In this document: piece after piece, positions 20,086-29,112 of the stretch
How positions within the stretch are numbered: position 1 is the stretch's first letter
How the letters are laid out: each line of letters starts with the position of its first letter
Origin: Paulinella micropora
Taxonomy: Eukaryota > Cercozoa > Imbricatea > Euglyphida
DNA length: 64,000 nt
NCBI GenBank assembly: GCA_009731375.1
Contig: BJOX01000040.1
Coordinates: 95,586 to 159,585, forward strand
Direction: 5' to 3'
Position numbers and translations under genes: made by a program
The notes under the pieces: model-generated
The model's database searches: none
What the model saw: the letters and a program-made list of their open reading frames with translations, nothing else
Told to the model about the DNA's origin: nothing

Positions 20086-20909
20086 GGCGGTAATTGTGCG
20101 CAGGATATCAATTCGATGTCATCGTTGTATGCGTGATCTGGACATCGGTAAGGCGCGTATCGCTCTGGTGACGCGTACGCTCTTTCCGTGAGGTGCCATC
20201 TCCGCGAGCATCTCGGGCCCCATCCTCTCCCGCGTTTCTTTGACCCTTCACACTGTACCCTCAGGACGTTGTCCTGTTCGGTGGGCTCGTACCTCGCTTT
20301 GTCAAGGTAGTCCGAGAAGCCCCGTTCGTCGAATGGAGGCTTTGGTGGCGGCAGCTGCAGGTTAATCTTGCGAGGGTTTGCCTCAAACAAGTGCGGGTCT
20401 GGGACCCAATTAACCTGGTTGCCCACCAATCGTATACGGTACGGCTCCTTAGACGGTGTGAACGGGAACGTTCGTTCGTTGGTTGTGTGTGCGAGCGCCG
20501 GGCATTGTAGCCGCAGCCTGCGCTCCGCATCCGTGATATCTGGGTAAGGTGGGTAGATCCGGTGTACTCTACGCGTCAGTGGGTCATACGCGTAGCGCAC
20601 CGGTTTCTGATACTCCTCCCTTTCCCGATCTGGGTCTTGGTTCAGGTGTATGTCCATACCTCTCAACATCGTTTCCGTGTCGATGCGATATGGCCTACGC
20701 ACTCCGGGTGCTACAACCCTCCACGTTCGCGGCGGTACCGGGCCCCGTTCCGAATATGCGTATATCGGACGGTCCGTATACTCCAAATATATTATCGGAG
20801 GCATGGAACTACGCGGGGAATACTTCGTCCCTGCCCCAAGGTGCCGTCGGCTCCGGTGGCGGGCAGCGGTGGTGCTGGTACGCCGGATCTGTGGGCCGTG
20901 GGCGCTCAT
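19785..20909 (-). CDS. Outer element downstream ORF, Cys/His-containing, unknown
   Basis: A 374-residue ORF rich in Arg, Pro and Tyr. The middle has paired Cys/His residues (RCSRRWH ... YRCPDH ... ISCAQLPPC) that might bind metal. It lies 3' of integrase on the sense strand, where some LTR elements carry an env-like or accessory ORF, but no envelope features are seen in this part. No family assigned. Confidence 0.5.
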   Translation of the reverse strand: MSAHGPQIRRTSTTAARHRSRRHLGAGTKYSPRSSMPPIIYLEYTDRPIYAYSERGPVPPRTWRVVAPGVRRPYRIDTETMLRGMDIHLNQDPDREREEYQKPVRYAYDPLTRRVHRIYPPYPDITDAERRLRLQCPALAHTTNERTFPFTPSKEPYRIRLVGNQVNWVPDPHLFEANPRKINLQLPPPKPPFDERGFSDYLDKARYEPTEQDNVLRVQCEGSKKRGRGWGPRCSRRWHLTERAYASPERYAPYRCPDHAYNDDIELISCAQLPPCFGWDVPHTWGFRDNPLPGIARYKSMDEDRVKFTKILFEQAKSLRGWVGLEDYGIWRIRDVCLKHTSSESCSGRRKISILTTDCSNFRVSHCPRRSRHT

Positions 20910-21432
20910 CGGGCCGCTTCTCTTTGGGCGGGTTCAGTTTGTCACTGTAAGCGTCGGGCTTGAGTCTGTCCTCATCCCCGACTTTCTCCCAGTATTTTAA
21001 GCGTGCTTCCTCCCTCTTTTCCAACCGCGTGAGGTGCATAAATTCTTCGCCATAATATAGGCTCTCGTCTTCTTCTGGGATCCACCCAAATCCCGAGTGC
21101 TGAGGGGTGTTTAACCCTTCGGGATCGACGTCCTCATCGGTGTGTTGCGATGCAGGTGTACTGCTGTCCTCAGTCGGTGCCTCCCCCTCGTCAGCCGATG
21201 ACTTCATAGGGGTTGTCAACATCTCCGACTCGACTTCAGCTTTTCCCCGTGGGGATTTCGATGTGGTCACACTACTAGCCTGAGTTGTGCCACCTGAAGG
21301 TTGAGCGGGTGTGAGCGGTATATTGGGACCGCCAAGGTTGCGCTGCAGGGTTTGGTTTCCCTGTGCGCCCTTGCTTGCAAGGTTGTTTGCGCCATTGCTC
21401 GGAGTGGTCATTGTGATGTGGGGTGTCCCCAC
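20809..21432 (-). CDS. Outer element downstream ORF, Ser/Thr/Glu-rich, unknown
   Basis: A 207-residue ORF: Thr/Ser/Pro/Gly-rich in the first half, acidic and charged in the second (YYGEEFMHLTRLEKREEARLK). It looks like a disordered spacer linking the membrane-segment ORF upstream to the Cys/His ORF downstream. It overlaps both in different frames. Confidence 0.5.
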   Translation of the reverse strand: MGTPHITMTTPSNGANNLASKGAQGNQTLQRNLGGPNIPLTPAQPSGGTTQASSVTTSKSPRGKAEVESEMLTTPMKSSADEGEAPTEDSSTPASQHTDEDVDPEGLNTPQHSGFGWIPEEDESLYYGEEFMHLTRLEKREEARLKYWEKVGDEDRLKPDAYSDKLNPPKEKRPDERPRPTDPAYQHHRCPPPEPTAPWGRDEVFPA

Positions 21433-21856
21433 TGGTGAGATATGTAATAATGTGACCGCACCTGAAGTTCGCTGCCTCAGATGGGTCTGGTTCGTCCAGT
21501 TGCCCCGCTTCGCGACGCCGGTCCGCCACCGGGCTAGCTGCCGGGGTCGTTTCCGCCGGACTATCCCGCGCGGATGGAGGGAGCCGTTGCCCTTCTCCCG
21601 CGATCGCCTGTAATCCTAGGTGTACGATCAGTATCACCAGGACCGAAGCCACGCACGCCAGGAGGAATCCGAGATACTTCTCCACCAGATGTTCGGTGCC
21701 AAACATACACCGCCAGGTGCCTATATCATGTATATGTCCGTGAGTTCGTATGTATATATATCTGTATGTCAGCCCAAGCACAACGAGCAATGTGCTATGT
21801 GTGTGTTGTTCTCGTGTCGATGTTCGACTCTCTGCTCGTTTCCAAACGCTGGTCAA
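21275..21856 (-). CDS. Outer element downstream ORF with one membrane segment
   Basis: A 193-residue ORF. Around residues 65-85 there is one strongly hydrophobic segment (LGFLLACVASVLVILIVHLG) that would span a membrane, followed by an Ala/Pro/Asp-rich tail. It is the first ORF downstream of integrase, separated from it by about 650 bases. A membrane protein in this position recalls env-like ORFs, but I see no signal peptide, cleavage site or fusion peptide, so that reading is only inference. Confidence 0.45.
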   Translation of the reverse strand: MTSVWKRAESRTSTREQHTHSTLLVVLGLTYRYIYIRTHGHIHDIGTWRCMFGTEHLVEKYLGFLLACVASVLVILIVHLGLQAIAGEGQRLPPSARDSPAETTPAASPVADRRREAGQLDEPDPSEAANFRCGHIITYLTSGDTPHHNDHSEQWRKQPCKQGRTGKPNPAAQPWRSQYTAHTRSTFRWHNSG

Positions 21857-22509
21857 CAGCGTGACAACGCGGGTGCACCCATGCCCCGGTCATCTTTGCT
21901 GTCCGCGTGTTCCACCCTCGCCGTACTGCGCGATTTGCGGCGGTATACAAATAGGGACGTGTCGTATATCTTAGTGGTATAGATATGCTTATGTGTATAC
22001 TTAGGGCCGTCGGGTGCCTTAGAGCCCCTTCCATCCAAACAAAGAGCAAACAAGACCGAGCATAATATCTAAGACACTCTGTGGGGAATAACTTATCATA
22101 CACCACTCATGCCACTGCCGCGGGAGGCGGGTGTGCAACTCGAGAGGAGGTGGGTATAATGTGCAATGCCAACCATATCAACGGGCATTGCTGCGCGTCA
22201 ACATGGTTAGCCCGAAGCTATTCCGACCCCTGGTGGAACACCAACTACTAGCCCGTCAAGATACCTTCAGGGCCGTCTCACCTCACGGAGGGTAAGGCAG
22301 GGTCTTTTCCCGTGTATCATGTCATGTTAGGCTCTCTTTTGCTATCTCTAAGAAGAATGGACTTAGGTGGTATTTTAACAGATATGGAGTCCAAAGCCGT
22401 GTCCCTTTTCTATGGCTAGTTTCTTACTGTTGCTACCCAGTATTGGTCTTTGGATCTCGCATACTACCCGCGTTAACCATGCTTGTGAGGTGTCACACTG
22501 CATGCTGGG
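21857..22509. other. Non-coding spacer between integrase and downstream ORFs
   Basis: About 650 bases in the outer element with no credible ORF. A splice acceptor for a subgenomic RNA could lie here, but none can be chosen from sequence alone. Confidence 0.35.
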
Positions 22510-23739
22510 CTAGGCTAGCTTGCGCCTCTTCGCCTGCCCTAATTTGGCTTTCTTATATTTGCCTGGTGGTGGTGCCCCGATGAAATGGGTCGCTATGCCC
22601 TCGGCTACTATTTCATCCCACACCCGTAGGGTGCTGTAGATCGAATGGGTAATCCAGCACCATCCTAGGCCACGCCTGCATTTGCCACGGCGTGTAGCCT
22701 TCGGACTTGCCCGTGATGCCTTTCCAGAACGTTTCGACCTGGTTGGAGTCGCGGTATACCGCGATTCCGGCTCGTCGAGGTCCTGGTATGATCGATAGAA
22801 CTGCAGTACGGGCGGCTCGGCTTTGATTGCCTTGCTTGTGCGCGTGACCCGAGTCTGCGGCTCCCATTCTCTCACTTTCATGAGGTGGAAATCGTTGAGG
22901 CAATCGTCGCCGACATTAGCCTCTGGTGGCCGAAGAAGGTATATCTTTCCGACGTGCCAGTGCATGGTTTTCACGTCGTCGGCCGACCTCAGCTTTGATT
23001 CAGCTGGTGGGCGTCTCGGCACCGGTTCAACCTTCTCCTCCTGTTCCGACTGCAGGTGGTTGGTCGGCCCTGGCGCGATAACGTCCCCCTCGGACACGTC
23101 GGCTTGTTCAGCCGCGACTTCTTCGGCTTCGTTATTATTCGGATCATTCTCCGCTACGGTCGGCAAGGGTTGTGTCGGGTTCTCTTTCCCCTCGGCCGTC
23201 TTGTCTCGGCGCTTGGGCGGCGGCCTTAAACTGTGTTCCAGCTTCTGTACCGCTTCCGTCATTGTTTCATTACGATCCAGCATGGGGTTAAAACGCATCA
23301 GCCGCCGTACATGTACTACTAGCATCTTACCCTTTCCCTGTATTCGGTATGTCAAAGCACCTACTTGTTCTACAACAGTGTAAGGGCCTTGCCACATCGG
23401 GAAGAGTTTGACGCTAACCAAGTTGGGTACCTGGGGCACGTACAGGAAGACTAAGTCCCCTTTATGGTATTCCCCCGACTCATACTTGACTTTGTTCGGC
23501 GTCTGCTGGTTTTGTTTGTGAGCCTCTTCGGCCTCCCGCGCCTTCATGACGTAGTGTCTGGCTTCCGCCAGGACTCGTAGGCGACAGGCCATCAGCTCAT
23601 CATGCTCCAAAAAGCCCCCTTCCGGGAGGTTTGGTAACACCAGCTCCTCCGGAATCCTCAAGTGCTGCCCGTATACCAGGAGATTGGGGTAAGCGCCCGT
23701 GGCTTTTCCGCCCAATGCCCTCGATGCGGTGTTGTTCAT
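22510..23739 (-). CDS. Outer element integrase C-terminal region
   Basis: Continues the integrase after a frame break. It begins with the NNTASRALGGKATGAYP segment typical of gypsy integrases (conserved xxPyxLlyGxxLRxP region). It then has a long charged region and the GPYTVVEQVGALTYRIQ ... HVRRLMRF fold (GPY/F-type SH3-like module), and ends in a low-complexity, basic tail. A chromodomain was not recognised. Confidence 0.8.
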   Translation of the reverse strand: MNNTASRALGGKATGAYPNLLVYGQHLRIPEELVLPNLPEGGFLEHDELMACRLRVLAEARHYVMKAREAEEAHKQNQQTPNKVKYESGEYHKGDLVFLYVPQVPNLVSVKLFPMWQGPYTVVEQVGALTYRIQGKGKMLVVHVRRLMRFNPMLDRNETMTEAVQKLEHSLRPPPKRRDKTAEGKENPTQPLPTVAENDPNNNEAEEVAAEQADVSEGDVIAPGPTNHLQSEQEEKVEPVPRRPPAESKLRSADDVKTMHWHVGKIYLLRPPEANVGDDCLNDFHLMKVREWEPQTRVTRTSKAIKAEPPVLQFYRSYQDLDEPESRYTATPTRSKRSGKASRASPKATRRGKCRRGLGWCWITHSIYSTLRVWDEIVAEGIATHFIGAPPPGKYKKAKLGQAKRRKLA

Positions 23740-24131
23740 GAGAACACAAAAGACGGTAAGGCCTTATGCCATATGTGCTGATTATCGCGACAATACTGCT
23801 GGAGCGCGGCCTTGAGCGGTCTATGGACCCTCTCGATTTTGCCGTTGCTCTCTGGTGAATATGCAGTTACGTATTTCCACTTAAAGCCCCACACTGTGGA
23901 CAGCCGAGCGGAGAGTTCGTTTGTAAACTCCGATCCCCGATCGCTGTACACATTTTTCGGCACTCCGGTATATCGGAAGACATGGTCGACCAGGGCCTCG
24001 CATGTCGATTCCGCATCCTTTTCCACAACTGGTACCGCGAACACATAATTCGAGAAGCGGTCTATGGCTGTCAGGATGTACCGATAATTATGGGTCTCCG
24101 CTCGCGGTAGCGGTCCTACGTAATCAACATG
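23736..24131 (-). CDS. Outer element integrase catalytic core
   Basis: Sense reading from the stop at 24132-24134 onward. The first Asp lies in HVDYVGPL just after that stop, the second in VYSDRGSEF, and the Glu in SPESNGKIERVHR, a complete D,D-35-E set with the normal gypsy spacing. The core is separated from the zinc-binding N-terminus by an in-frame TAG (24132-24134) and from the C-terminus by a frameshift at about 23737. Confidence 0.85.
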   Translation of the reverse strand, partial: HVDYVGPLPRAETHNYRYILTAIDRFSNYVFAVPVVEKDAESTCEALVDHVFRYTGVPKNVYSDRGSEFTNELSARLSTVWGFKWKYVTAYSPESNGKIERVHRPLKAALQQYCRDNQHIWHKALPSFVFS

Positions 24132-24977
24132 CTAAGTTTCGAATAGGTTCTCAACAAGCTTGTATTCGCCATAAAGGCCTCTCTGAGCGTTGTTGTGTGG
24201 TATCTTAGTTTGCTTGCAGTGTTCGCATGTGTCAACTGTGTCTGCAATGGATTTCTGCATGCCATGCCACCAAAACCTGCGTGAAATAAACCATGACATT
24301 TCATCCCTTCCCGTGTGTGAGTTGAGAGCAGAACGGTGAGTGGCTAAAAGGATCGCCTTGCGTAACTGGGTTGGTACCCACAGTGTCCACTTTGAAGGCG
24401 TCTTTTCCCACTTACCGCCTGCCCCCTTATACCACAGGAGGTTATCATGCCAGGTCATCGTTTTCTTATGGGCTCTTATTTCCCTCGTCTCAGGATTTGC
24501 TATCGGGTCAATAGCGTGAGCAATGAAGGGGCCCCATTCCTTAGAGCTCTTCGCCAACTGACCAAACACCTTGGGGCTCGCCACAGTCATATCCATGTCG
24601 TCCAGCTGGAGAGCACTGGTGACTAGGCTTATATGCCCCCCTGTTCGGTGTGTTTGCTCGGCAGCCGCGATACTCGCCGACCGTGAAGGGTGAACATGCT
24701 GGGGTACCCAGAACGACTGCGTCTTATCCGCGAAAAATGCGTTAAAGGAGTGTTCATGTTCATGGGTCTGACCCGGCTTTATATCCCCCTCGCTGAGGAT
24801 GTCCGACTGGGTGTCGATCTCCTCCAGCAGGTCTTGCCAGTCCTCAGCTTCGTGTTGCGCGCAGCACACACGACGTATGAATTGCAGCTGGTCCAACTGT
24901 TCAGCTTGAGAATCGGGTCTATATCCCGGTGTCCAGCTTTGCGCGTTGGTGGCCATGTATGCCATCCCCGCCGGCAA
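24132..24977 (-). CDS. Outer element RNase H-integrase connector and zinc module
   Basis: It starts downstream of RNase H, with about 150 residues of connector. It then has the TQLRKAILLATHRSALNSHTG pattern and the H-H-C-C zinc motif (ATHRSALNSH ... CEHCKQT) that precedes gypsy integrase cores. It ends at a TAG that interrupts an otherwise continuous integrase frame. Confidence 0.8.
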   Translation of the reverse strand: MPAGMAYMATNAQSWTPGYRPDSQAEQLDQLQFIRRVCCAQHEAEDWQDLLEEIDTQSDILSEGDIKPGQTHEHEHSFNAFFADKTQSFWVPQHVHPSRSASIAAAEQTHRTGGHISLVTSALQLDDMDMTVASPKVFGQLAKSSKEWGPFIAHAIDPIANPETREIRAHKKTMTWHDNLLWYKGAGGKWEKTPSKWTLWVPTQLRKAILLATHRSALNSHTGRDEMSWFISRRFWWHGMQKSIADTVDTCEHCKQTKIPHNNAQRGLYGEYKLVENLFET

Positions 24978-25203
24978 CGTGGCTTTGAAATCTGCTGTAT
25001 GCTCCGTGGCCGTCCAGTCATCATCGGCTGTCCATCCGACTAGGCGCCGTGGGAGTTTCTAATGCAAAGCGGTCTAATCCGTCGCCTACGGAGCCTTTCA
25101 CCCGAGGCATCCGTGATAGGCTATCTGGGACCGTATTTTCTTTACCTTTAATGTACTCGATGGTGAAATCATACAAGGCCAGCTCCGACTGCCATCGGGC
25201 CAG

Positions 25204-25674
25204 TCATCCCGTATGTTCTCGGTCCATGAGCCATCTAAGGTTGGCATGATCTGTTTGAACCAATATGTTCGGAGCACCCCACAAGTACTCCCTCAGCCGA
25301 CTGAACGCCCAAACTATCGCCAACGCTTTGCGCTGTCTGGTACAGTAGTTGACCTGTTCGGGCGTCAACTTATTGCTGACGAACATGATCGGTCTCAATT
25401 GTTTGTGGTCAGAATCGTATTGTTGTAAGACGGCCTCCACCGCGTATTTCGACGCGTCGGTTGCTACAACAAAACGCTTCTCAAAGTCGGGGAGAACCAA
25501 GACCGATCCGCCCTCTGTGAGAGGGTCTCGTGTCAACGCCTCCTTTAGCTTTGTGTATACCTCCGCCGCCTTTGGAAGCCACTCGCCATCCGGGTCGCCG
25601 TGAAGGCAGAAGTCCGGTAATGGTTTGACAAAGTCCTGGAAGTTCGGAATAAATTCCGAGTACACCTGTGCCAT
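25204..25674 (-). CDS. Outer element RNase H
   Basis: This domain would degrade RNA in the RNA-DNA hybrid. It has the FVVATDASKYAVEAVLQQ first-Asp motif, the RQRKALAIVWAFSRLREYLWG Glu-helix, and VQTDHANLRWL with the third acidic residue, as in gypsy RNase H. The frame stops at a TGA (25204-25206), yet the typical WQSELALYDFTIEYIKGKENTVPDSLSR-type continuation follows in the same frame (25100-25203). The stop is therefore a point nonsense mutation. Confidence 0.88.
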   Translation of the reverse strand: MAQVYSEFIPNFQDFVKPLPDFCLHGDPDGEWLPKAAEVYTKLKEALTRDPLTEGGSVLVLPDFEKRFVVATDASKYAVEAVLQQYDSDHKQLRPIMFVSNKLTPEQVNYCTRQRKALAIVWAFSRLREYLWGAPNILVQTDHANLRWLMDREHTG

Positions 25675-25773
25675 ACAGAGGAAGGAATGCAGCGCTGTGC
25701 GTGTGTTTGGGCGTGGGAGGGAACGATAGCGTCCCGCTTCTCCTGCTTCAGCACTATTACCCCATGCTTGACT

Positions 25774-27015
25774 CTACCCTAGATAATCGATGTGGTCCTT
25801 AGCGAACGAACACTTCTCTAGGTTCAACCTGAGGCCGAAGGCTTCTAGGCGTCTCAAGATGTCCGACACGTGAGCCAGGTGCTCTGCTTCTGTTTTCGAG
25901 TAAATAACGATATCATCGATGTAACAAAAGCTATACTGGTTAGTATGTCCGTAAGTTTCGGTGAACTTCAGATCACCGTACTTGGGGTCGGACAAAGCCT
26001 GATTCATGCAATCCTGAAAGATACCCGGGGCAGTTTTCAATCCCATCGGGAGGACTGTCCACTGGTACAGTCTCCCGCCGACGGCGAAGGCCGTCGGTGC
26101 CCGACTCTCCACATCCAAAGGGATGTTCCAGAATCCATTTTTCAGGTCTAGCTTTGTAAAGAACTTAGCATCCCGGAGTCGGTTGAGGCCATCCCGCATA
26201 CGGGGGATTGGTGCCTCAACGCTCTTGATGATCTTATTGAGCCTCGTGTAATTGATACAAAATCGCTGCTTGCCATCCGGCTTTGGCGCAAGCCGAACCG
26301 GTGATCGGTACTCCGACCATGACGGTTCTATTAGCCGTTTAGCCAACATGTCTTGGATCATTTCCTCACAGATCTGCTCCTCCTTATAACTGAGGCGCGA
26401 TCCGCGGAGACGATGCATCGTCTTTCCCACTTGTCGCTCTATCTTAGCAGCAGTGTGCATCACGCCACCGGCTACAAGGGGTCCGAAAAGTGTTTTATTC
26501 TTCAGAAATTGAGCCTTGAGATCCCGAACAAAGTCTGGTGACCCTGACTGTCGCGCCACGACTTCGTCGATGATCACTTCGACCGGTTTCTGGTCCCTCG
26601 GGTCATCCGGGTACTCTAAGATGGAGTCCGGATCCTCCACCTCATCCTTCGCGTCCCTACCTGGGTATCGCGTGGTGGACTGGTTGTCCCATGTTGCAAA
26701 TTCCTGAAGTTCTACTAACATATCGGCGTATTGTTTCGCTGCCGACTTGTGAAAGAACCCCGGAAAGATCTGAAAGGCAATCTCCCGCATGTCATCCACC
26801 TTTCGGGTCAGTAATTTGGTTATATATGCCAGACCATCCTGCCTTGATCCTAATCGGAATGCCATAAGTGGTTTAGCCTGTCGACTAGGTATTGGTATTG
26901 GGTCATCGACCACCCTATCCAATACATCCCTCCACCACATCACGGTGGGGTGTATTGGGAGTATAATGGTGATGTCTTCGCCCCGATGCAACCTGTCAGC
27001 CAGGAGTTTCGGCAC
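25774..27015 (-). CDS. Outer element reverse transcriptase
   Basis: 413 residues. After an N-terminal extension of about 200 residues come the gypsy RT blocks: SPVRLAPKPDGKQRFCINYTRLN, FTKLDLKNGFWNIPL with the first Asp, LPMGLKTAPGIFQ, and FCYIDDIVIYS, a YIDD active site with both Asps, then the LNLEKCSFAKDHIDYLG connection. The frame is lost soon after (about 25770), so the thumb and the start of RNase H lie in other frames. Confidence 0.93.
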   Translation of the reverse strand: MPKLLADRLHRGEDITIILPIHPTVMWWRDVLDRVVDDPIPIPSRQAKPLMAFRLGSRQDGLAYITKLLTRKVDDMREIAFQIFPGFFHKSAAKQYADMLVELQEFATWDNQSTTRYPGRDAKDEVEDPDSILEYPDDPRDQKPVEVIIDEVVARQSGSPDFVRDLKAQFLKNKTLFGPLVAGGVMHTAAKIERQVGKTMHRLRGSRLSYKEEQICEEMIQDMLAKRLIEPSWSEYRSPVRLAPKPDGKQRFCINYTRLNKIIKSVEAPIPRMRDGLNRLRDAKFFTKLDLKNGFWNIPLDVESRAPTAFAVGGRLYQWTVLPMGLKTAPGIFQDCMNQALSDPKYGDLKFTETYGHTNQYSFCYIDDIVIYSKTEAEHLAHVSDILRRLEAFGLRLNLEKCSFAKDHIDYLG

Positions 27016-27028
27016 CTTCGACAGGTTC

Positions 27029-27394
27029 TCAGGCTGTATGGGCTCCGATCCCTTGTACCATAGTTTTTAACTTTTCCATCACATTATCGTCCTCTGTGAG
27101 GCGTTTAGATGCATGGAAAACCAAGCTCGATTTGACCCTTATGAATTCATGTGGCCGTTTCTGCCCACCCCCATATAGGTAGGTTTGGTCAAAGCCGTGC
27201 CATGATTCGTCCTGCTTCCGTAGCAGCAAGATTTGGGCCTCGCGCTCAGCTGCTAAATCCTCGAAGCCCGCCCATGGGCCGATCAGCTCCGGGACATAAA
27301 CATTCGTGTATACCCATGCTGTGCCAGCGGGCGTAACACGCTGCTGTGTCCGTATATCATGCGGTATGGGGGGTGCGGGTGGGATCAAGGTCAC
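27029..27394 (-). CDS. Outer element protease-RT spacer ORF
   Basis: A 121-residue sense-strand ORF between the protease and RT, with no motif recognised. It is probably polyprotein sequence separated by frameshifts on both sides. Composition is protein-like. Confidence 0.45.
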   Translation of the reverse strand: MTLIPPAPPIPHDIRTQQRVTPAGTAWVYTNVYVPELIGPWAGFEDLAAEREAQILLLRKQDESWHGFDQTYLYGGGQKRPHEFIRVKSSLVFHASKRLTEDDNVMEKLKTMVQGIGAHTA

Positions 27395-27420
27395 CTGCGC
27401 TCTCCCCCTATTCGGGTGAT

Positions 27421-29112
27421 CTATCGGACGTTCTGGACTAGGGTTAAGTATGGGGTATCCGCCACATGTCGGCCCCTTCCATATTTAATAACATCCTGCC
27501 CTAATAAAAGCTGAGCTTCCATCATCTTCAGATCAGGTTTACCCAGCACTATTGTTCCCGGGAAATCTGGCACCACCAAGACGTGTATTGTGTATGTCAT
27601 GCCAGTCGGGAATTCCACCGTCAACGGAATACGACCAATGATCGCACTTCTTCCGTCGTTAGCACCCCGGATATATCCGAGCTTCCCCTCGCGCGTGAAA
27701 TCGAATAACTTTCCGAATTTATCTATAAATCTTTTACCCGCGAAGGTGATTGGTGCCATGCTATCGTTACCGGTGTCCAGGTGGGCGTTGAGCTCCCGCC
27801 AAAATAGACGGGTGTAGCTCATGTCCCTTGCCTCCGCTGCAGGGAGGTCCTGGGGTTCGGCTGTCGAGATGAGTGCTTGTTGCAGCTCCATCTCAGCATA
27901 CCTGCGCGCCATCCGACGCTGGGCATCGCCAAGCTTGTCCGGGTCCACCAAGGGTGTTAGTCCCATCTGGCTAACGACTGCCGGAGCAACGCTTGGGCCA
28001 TCCCGTGGGCCCGGGAGCACTACAGGATTCTGTGATGTGAATGGTGATGCAGTATACATGTTGTCTGTGTGTGGGGGGAATGCATGGTCAATATGCGGTA
28101 TATTCGGGTGATTAATATCGGAACCGGCCACCGTTCCCGGGGCTAGTCGAACATCACGACCGAGCAAAGACCGTTGAGGTGCTATTTGTTGTTTTGCCCT
28201 GGCTTTAATGTTAATCACCTTGTTCTCAAAAAGGGCTGTTTTCTGTAGTGAGACGACTGGGATGGAACCTGCCTTGCTTACGCAGGTGTCCGCTGTGCGG
28301 ACACGGCAACTTAGCCCGTCCATTTTACCATCATCCTCACTAGCCGCCTGTGCGACATCGTCTTCGGGTGGAGATGGGTGAGGGTCCGCCTGTACATTGT
28401 TGCGGAAGGTCGTCACCTCAGGTGAAGGTGTACGGCCACGACTACTGTTGTGCCCCTCTGTTATCTCTTCGCTCACCCCTGCCGTAGCAGTACTATTGAC
28501 TGTGATCGAGGGGTCTGTGACCCTCCCAATACTATCTACTTGCGGTGTAGAAGGGAGCACAGCAACCCTAGCCGTCGGTGACTCGATACTGACTTGTGTC
28601 ACCTGACCTGGCGTTGGTGTAGCCTCCATTCTTACTGTCTTATCCACCACTGGTGCGGGTGGGGACACAGCAACCCTAGCCGTCGGTGACTCGATATCGG
28701 CTTGTGTCACCTGACCTGGCGTTGGTGTGGCCTCCGTTACCATCACCCTATTAACTAGTGTTTCTGTTACTACTGCGCCTGTCCCGACAACTAGTCCATC
28801 ACCCTCTGCGGTGGCTATCGTTTCCAACGGGTGTGCAAAACGCACCCGCTTACGTGCCCCGGGGTGTGTCCCTTCCGTTGATTGTCTAGGACTTGAGTTT
28901 GCGCTTCTTGTAGGACTTGTGTCCTGCTGGCTGGCCTTGGCCTGCACAACACATGTGACGTGTTGCTTGCGTTTGCGTTTGCGTTTGCGTGCTGTGGGCT
29001 TACCCATCTGGCTCAGGAGTGACTCCTGCCCGGGCATATATGCCGCGAACTTGTCCGCCGCCGGGATTGGCTCTTGAGCATTTCGGCTTCCGCATCGAAG
29101 GCGGCGCACCAA
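27421..29112 (-). CDS. Outer element gag-pro ORF with aspartic protease
   Basis: 563 residues. It starts with a basic KRKRKRK run. It then has a long Thr/Pro/Ser/Val-rich region in which a block (EATPTPGQVTQ ... ESPTARVAV) is repeated twice (about 28560-28760). Residues 440-540 are a retropepsin fold: LNAHLDTGNDSMAPI with the catalytic DTG, then the hydrophobic FPGTIVLGKPDL strand that precedes the conserved flap region. It would cleave the polyprotein. It overlaps the upstream ORF by 100 bases in another frame. Confidence 0.85.
   Translation of the reverse strand: MVRRLRCGSRNAQEPIPAADKFAAYMPGQESLLSQMGKPTARKRKRKRKQHVTCVVQAKASQQDTSPTRSANSSPRQSTEGTHPGARKRVRFAHPLETIATAEGDGLVVGTGAVVTETLVNRVMVTEATPTPGQVTQADIESPTARVAVSPPAPVVDKTVRMEATPTPGQVTQVSIESPTARVAVLPSTPQVDSIGRVTDPSITVNSTATAGVSEEITEGHNSSRGRTPSPEVTTFRNNVQADPHPSPPEDDVAQAASEDDGKMDGLSCRVRTADTCVSKAGSIPVVSLQKTALFENKVINIKARAKQQIAPQRSLLGRDVRLAPGTVAGSDINHPNIPHIDHAFPPHTDNMYTASPFTSQNPVVLPGPRDGPSVAPAVVSQMGLTPLVDPDKLGDAQRRMARRYAEMELQQALISTAEPQDLPAAEARDMSYTRLFWRELNAHLDTGNDSMAPITFAGKRFIDKFGKLFDFTREGKLGYIRGANDGRSAIIGRIPLTVEFPTGMTYTIHVLVVPDFPGTIVLGKPDLKMMEAQLLLGQDVIKYGRGRHVADTPYLTLVQNVR

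Noticed and set aside
21275-21856. Definite envelope gene of the outer element
   Set aside because: There is one hydrophobic span only, with no signal peptide, cleavage site or fusion peptide visible. Reported as an unknown ORF.
22823-23383. Plus-strand ORF of 186 residues within integrase
   Set aside because: It is a mirror of the minus-strand integrase C-terminus, which has family motifs. The plus frame is Ser/Thr/Cys-rich with no motif.
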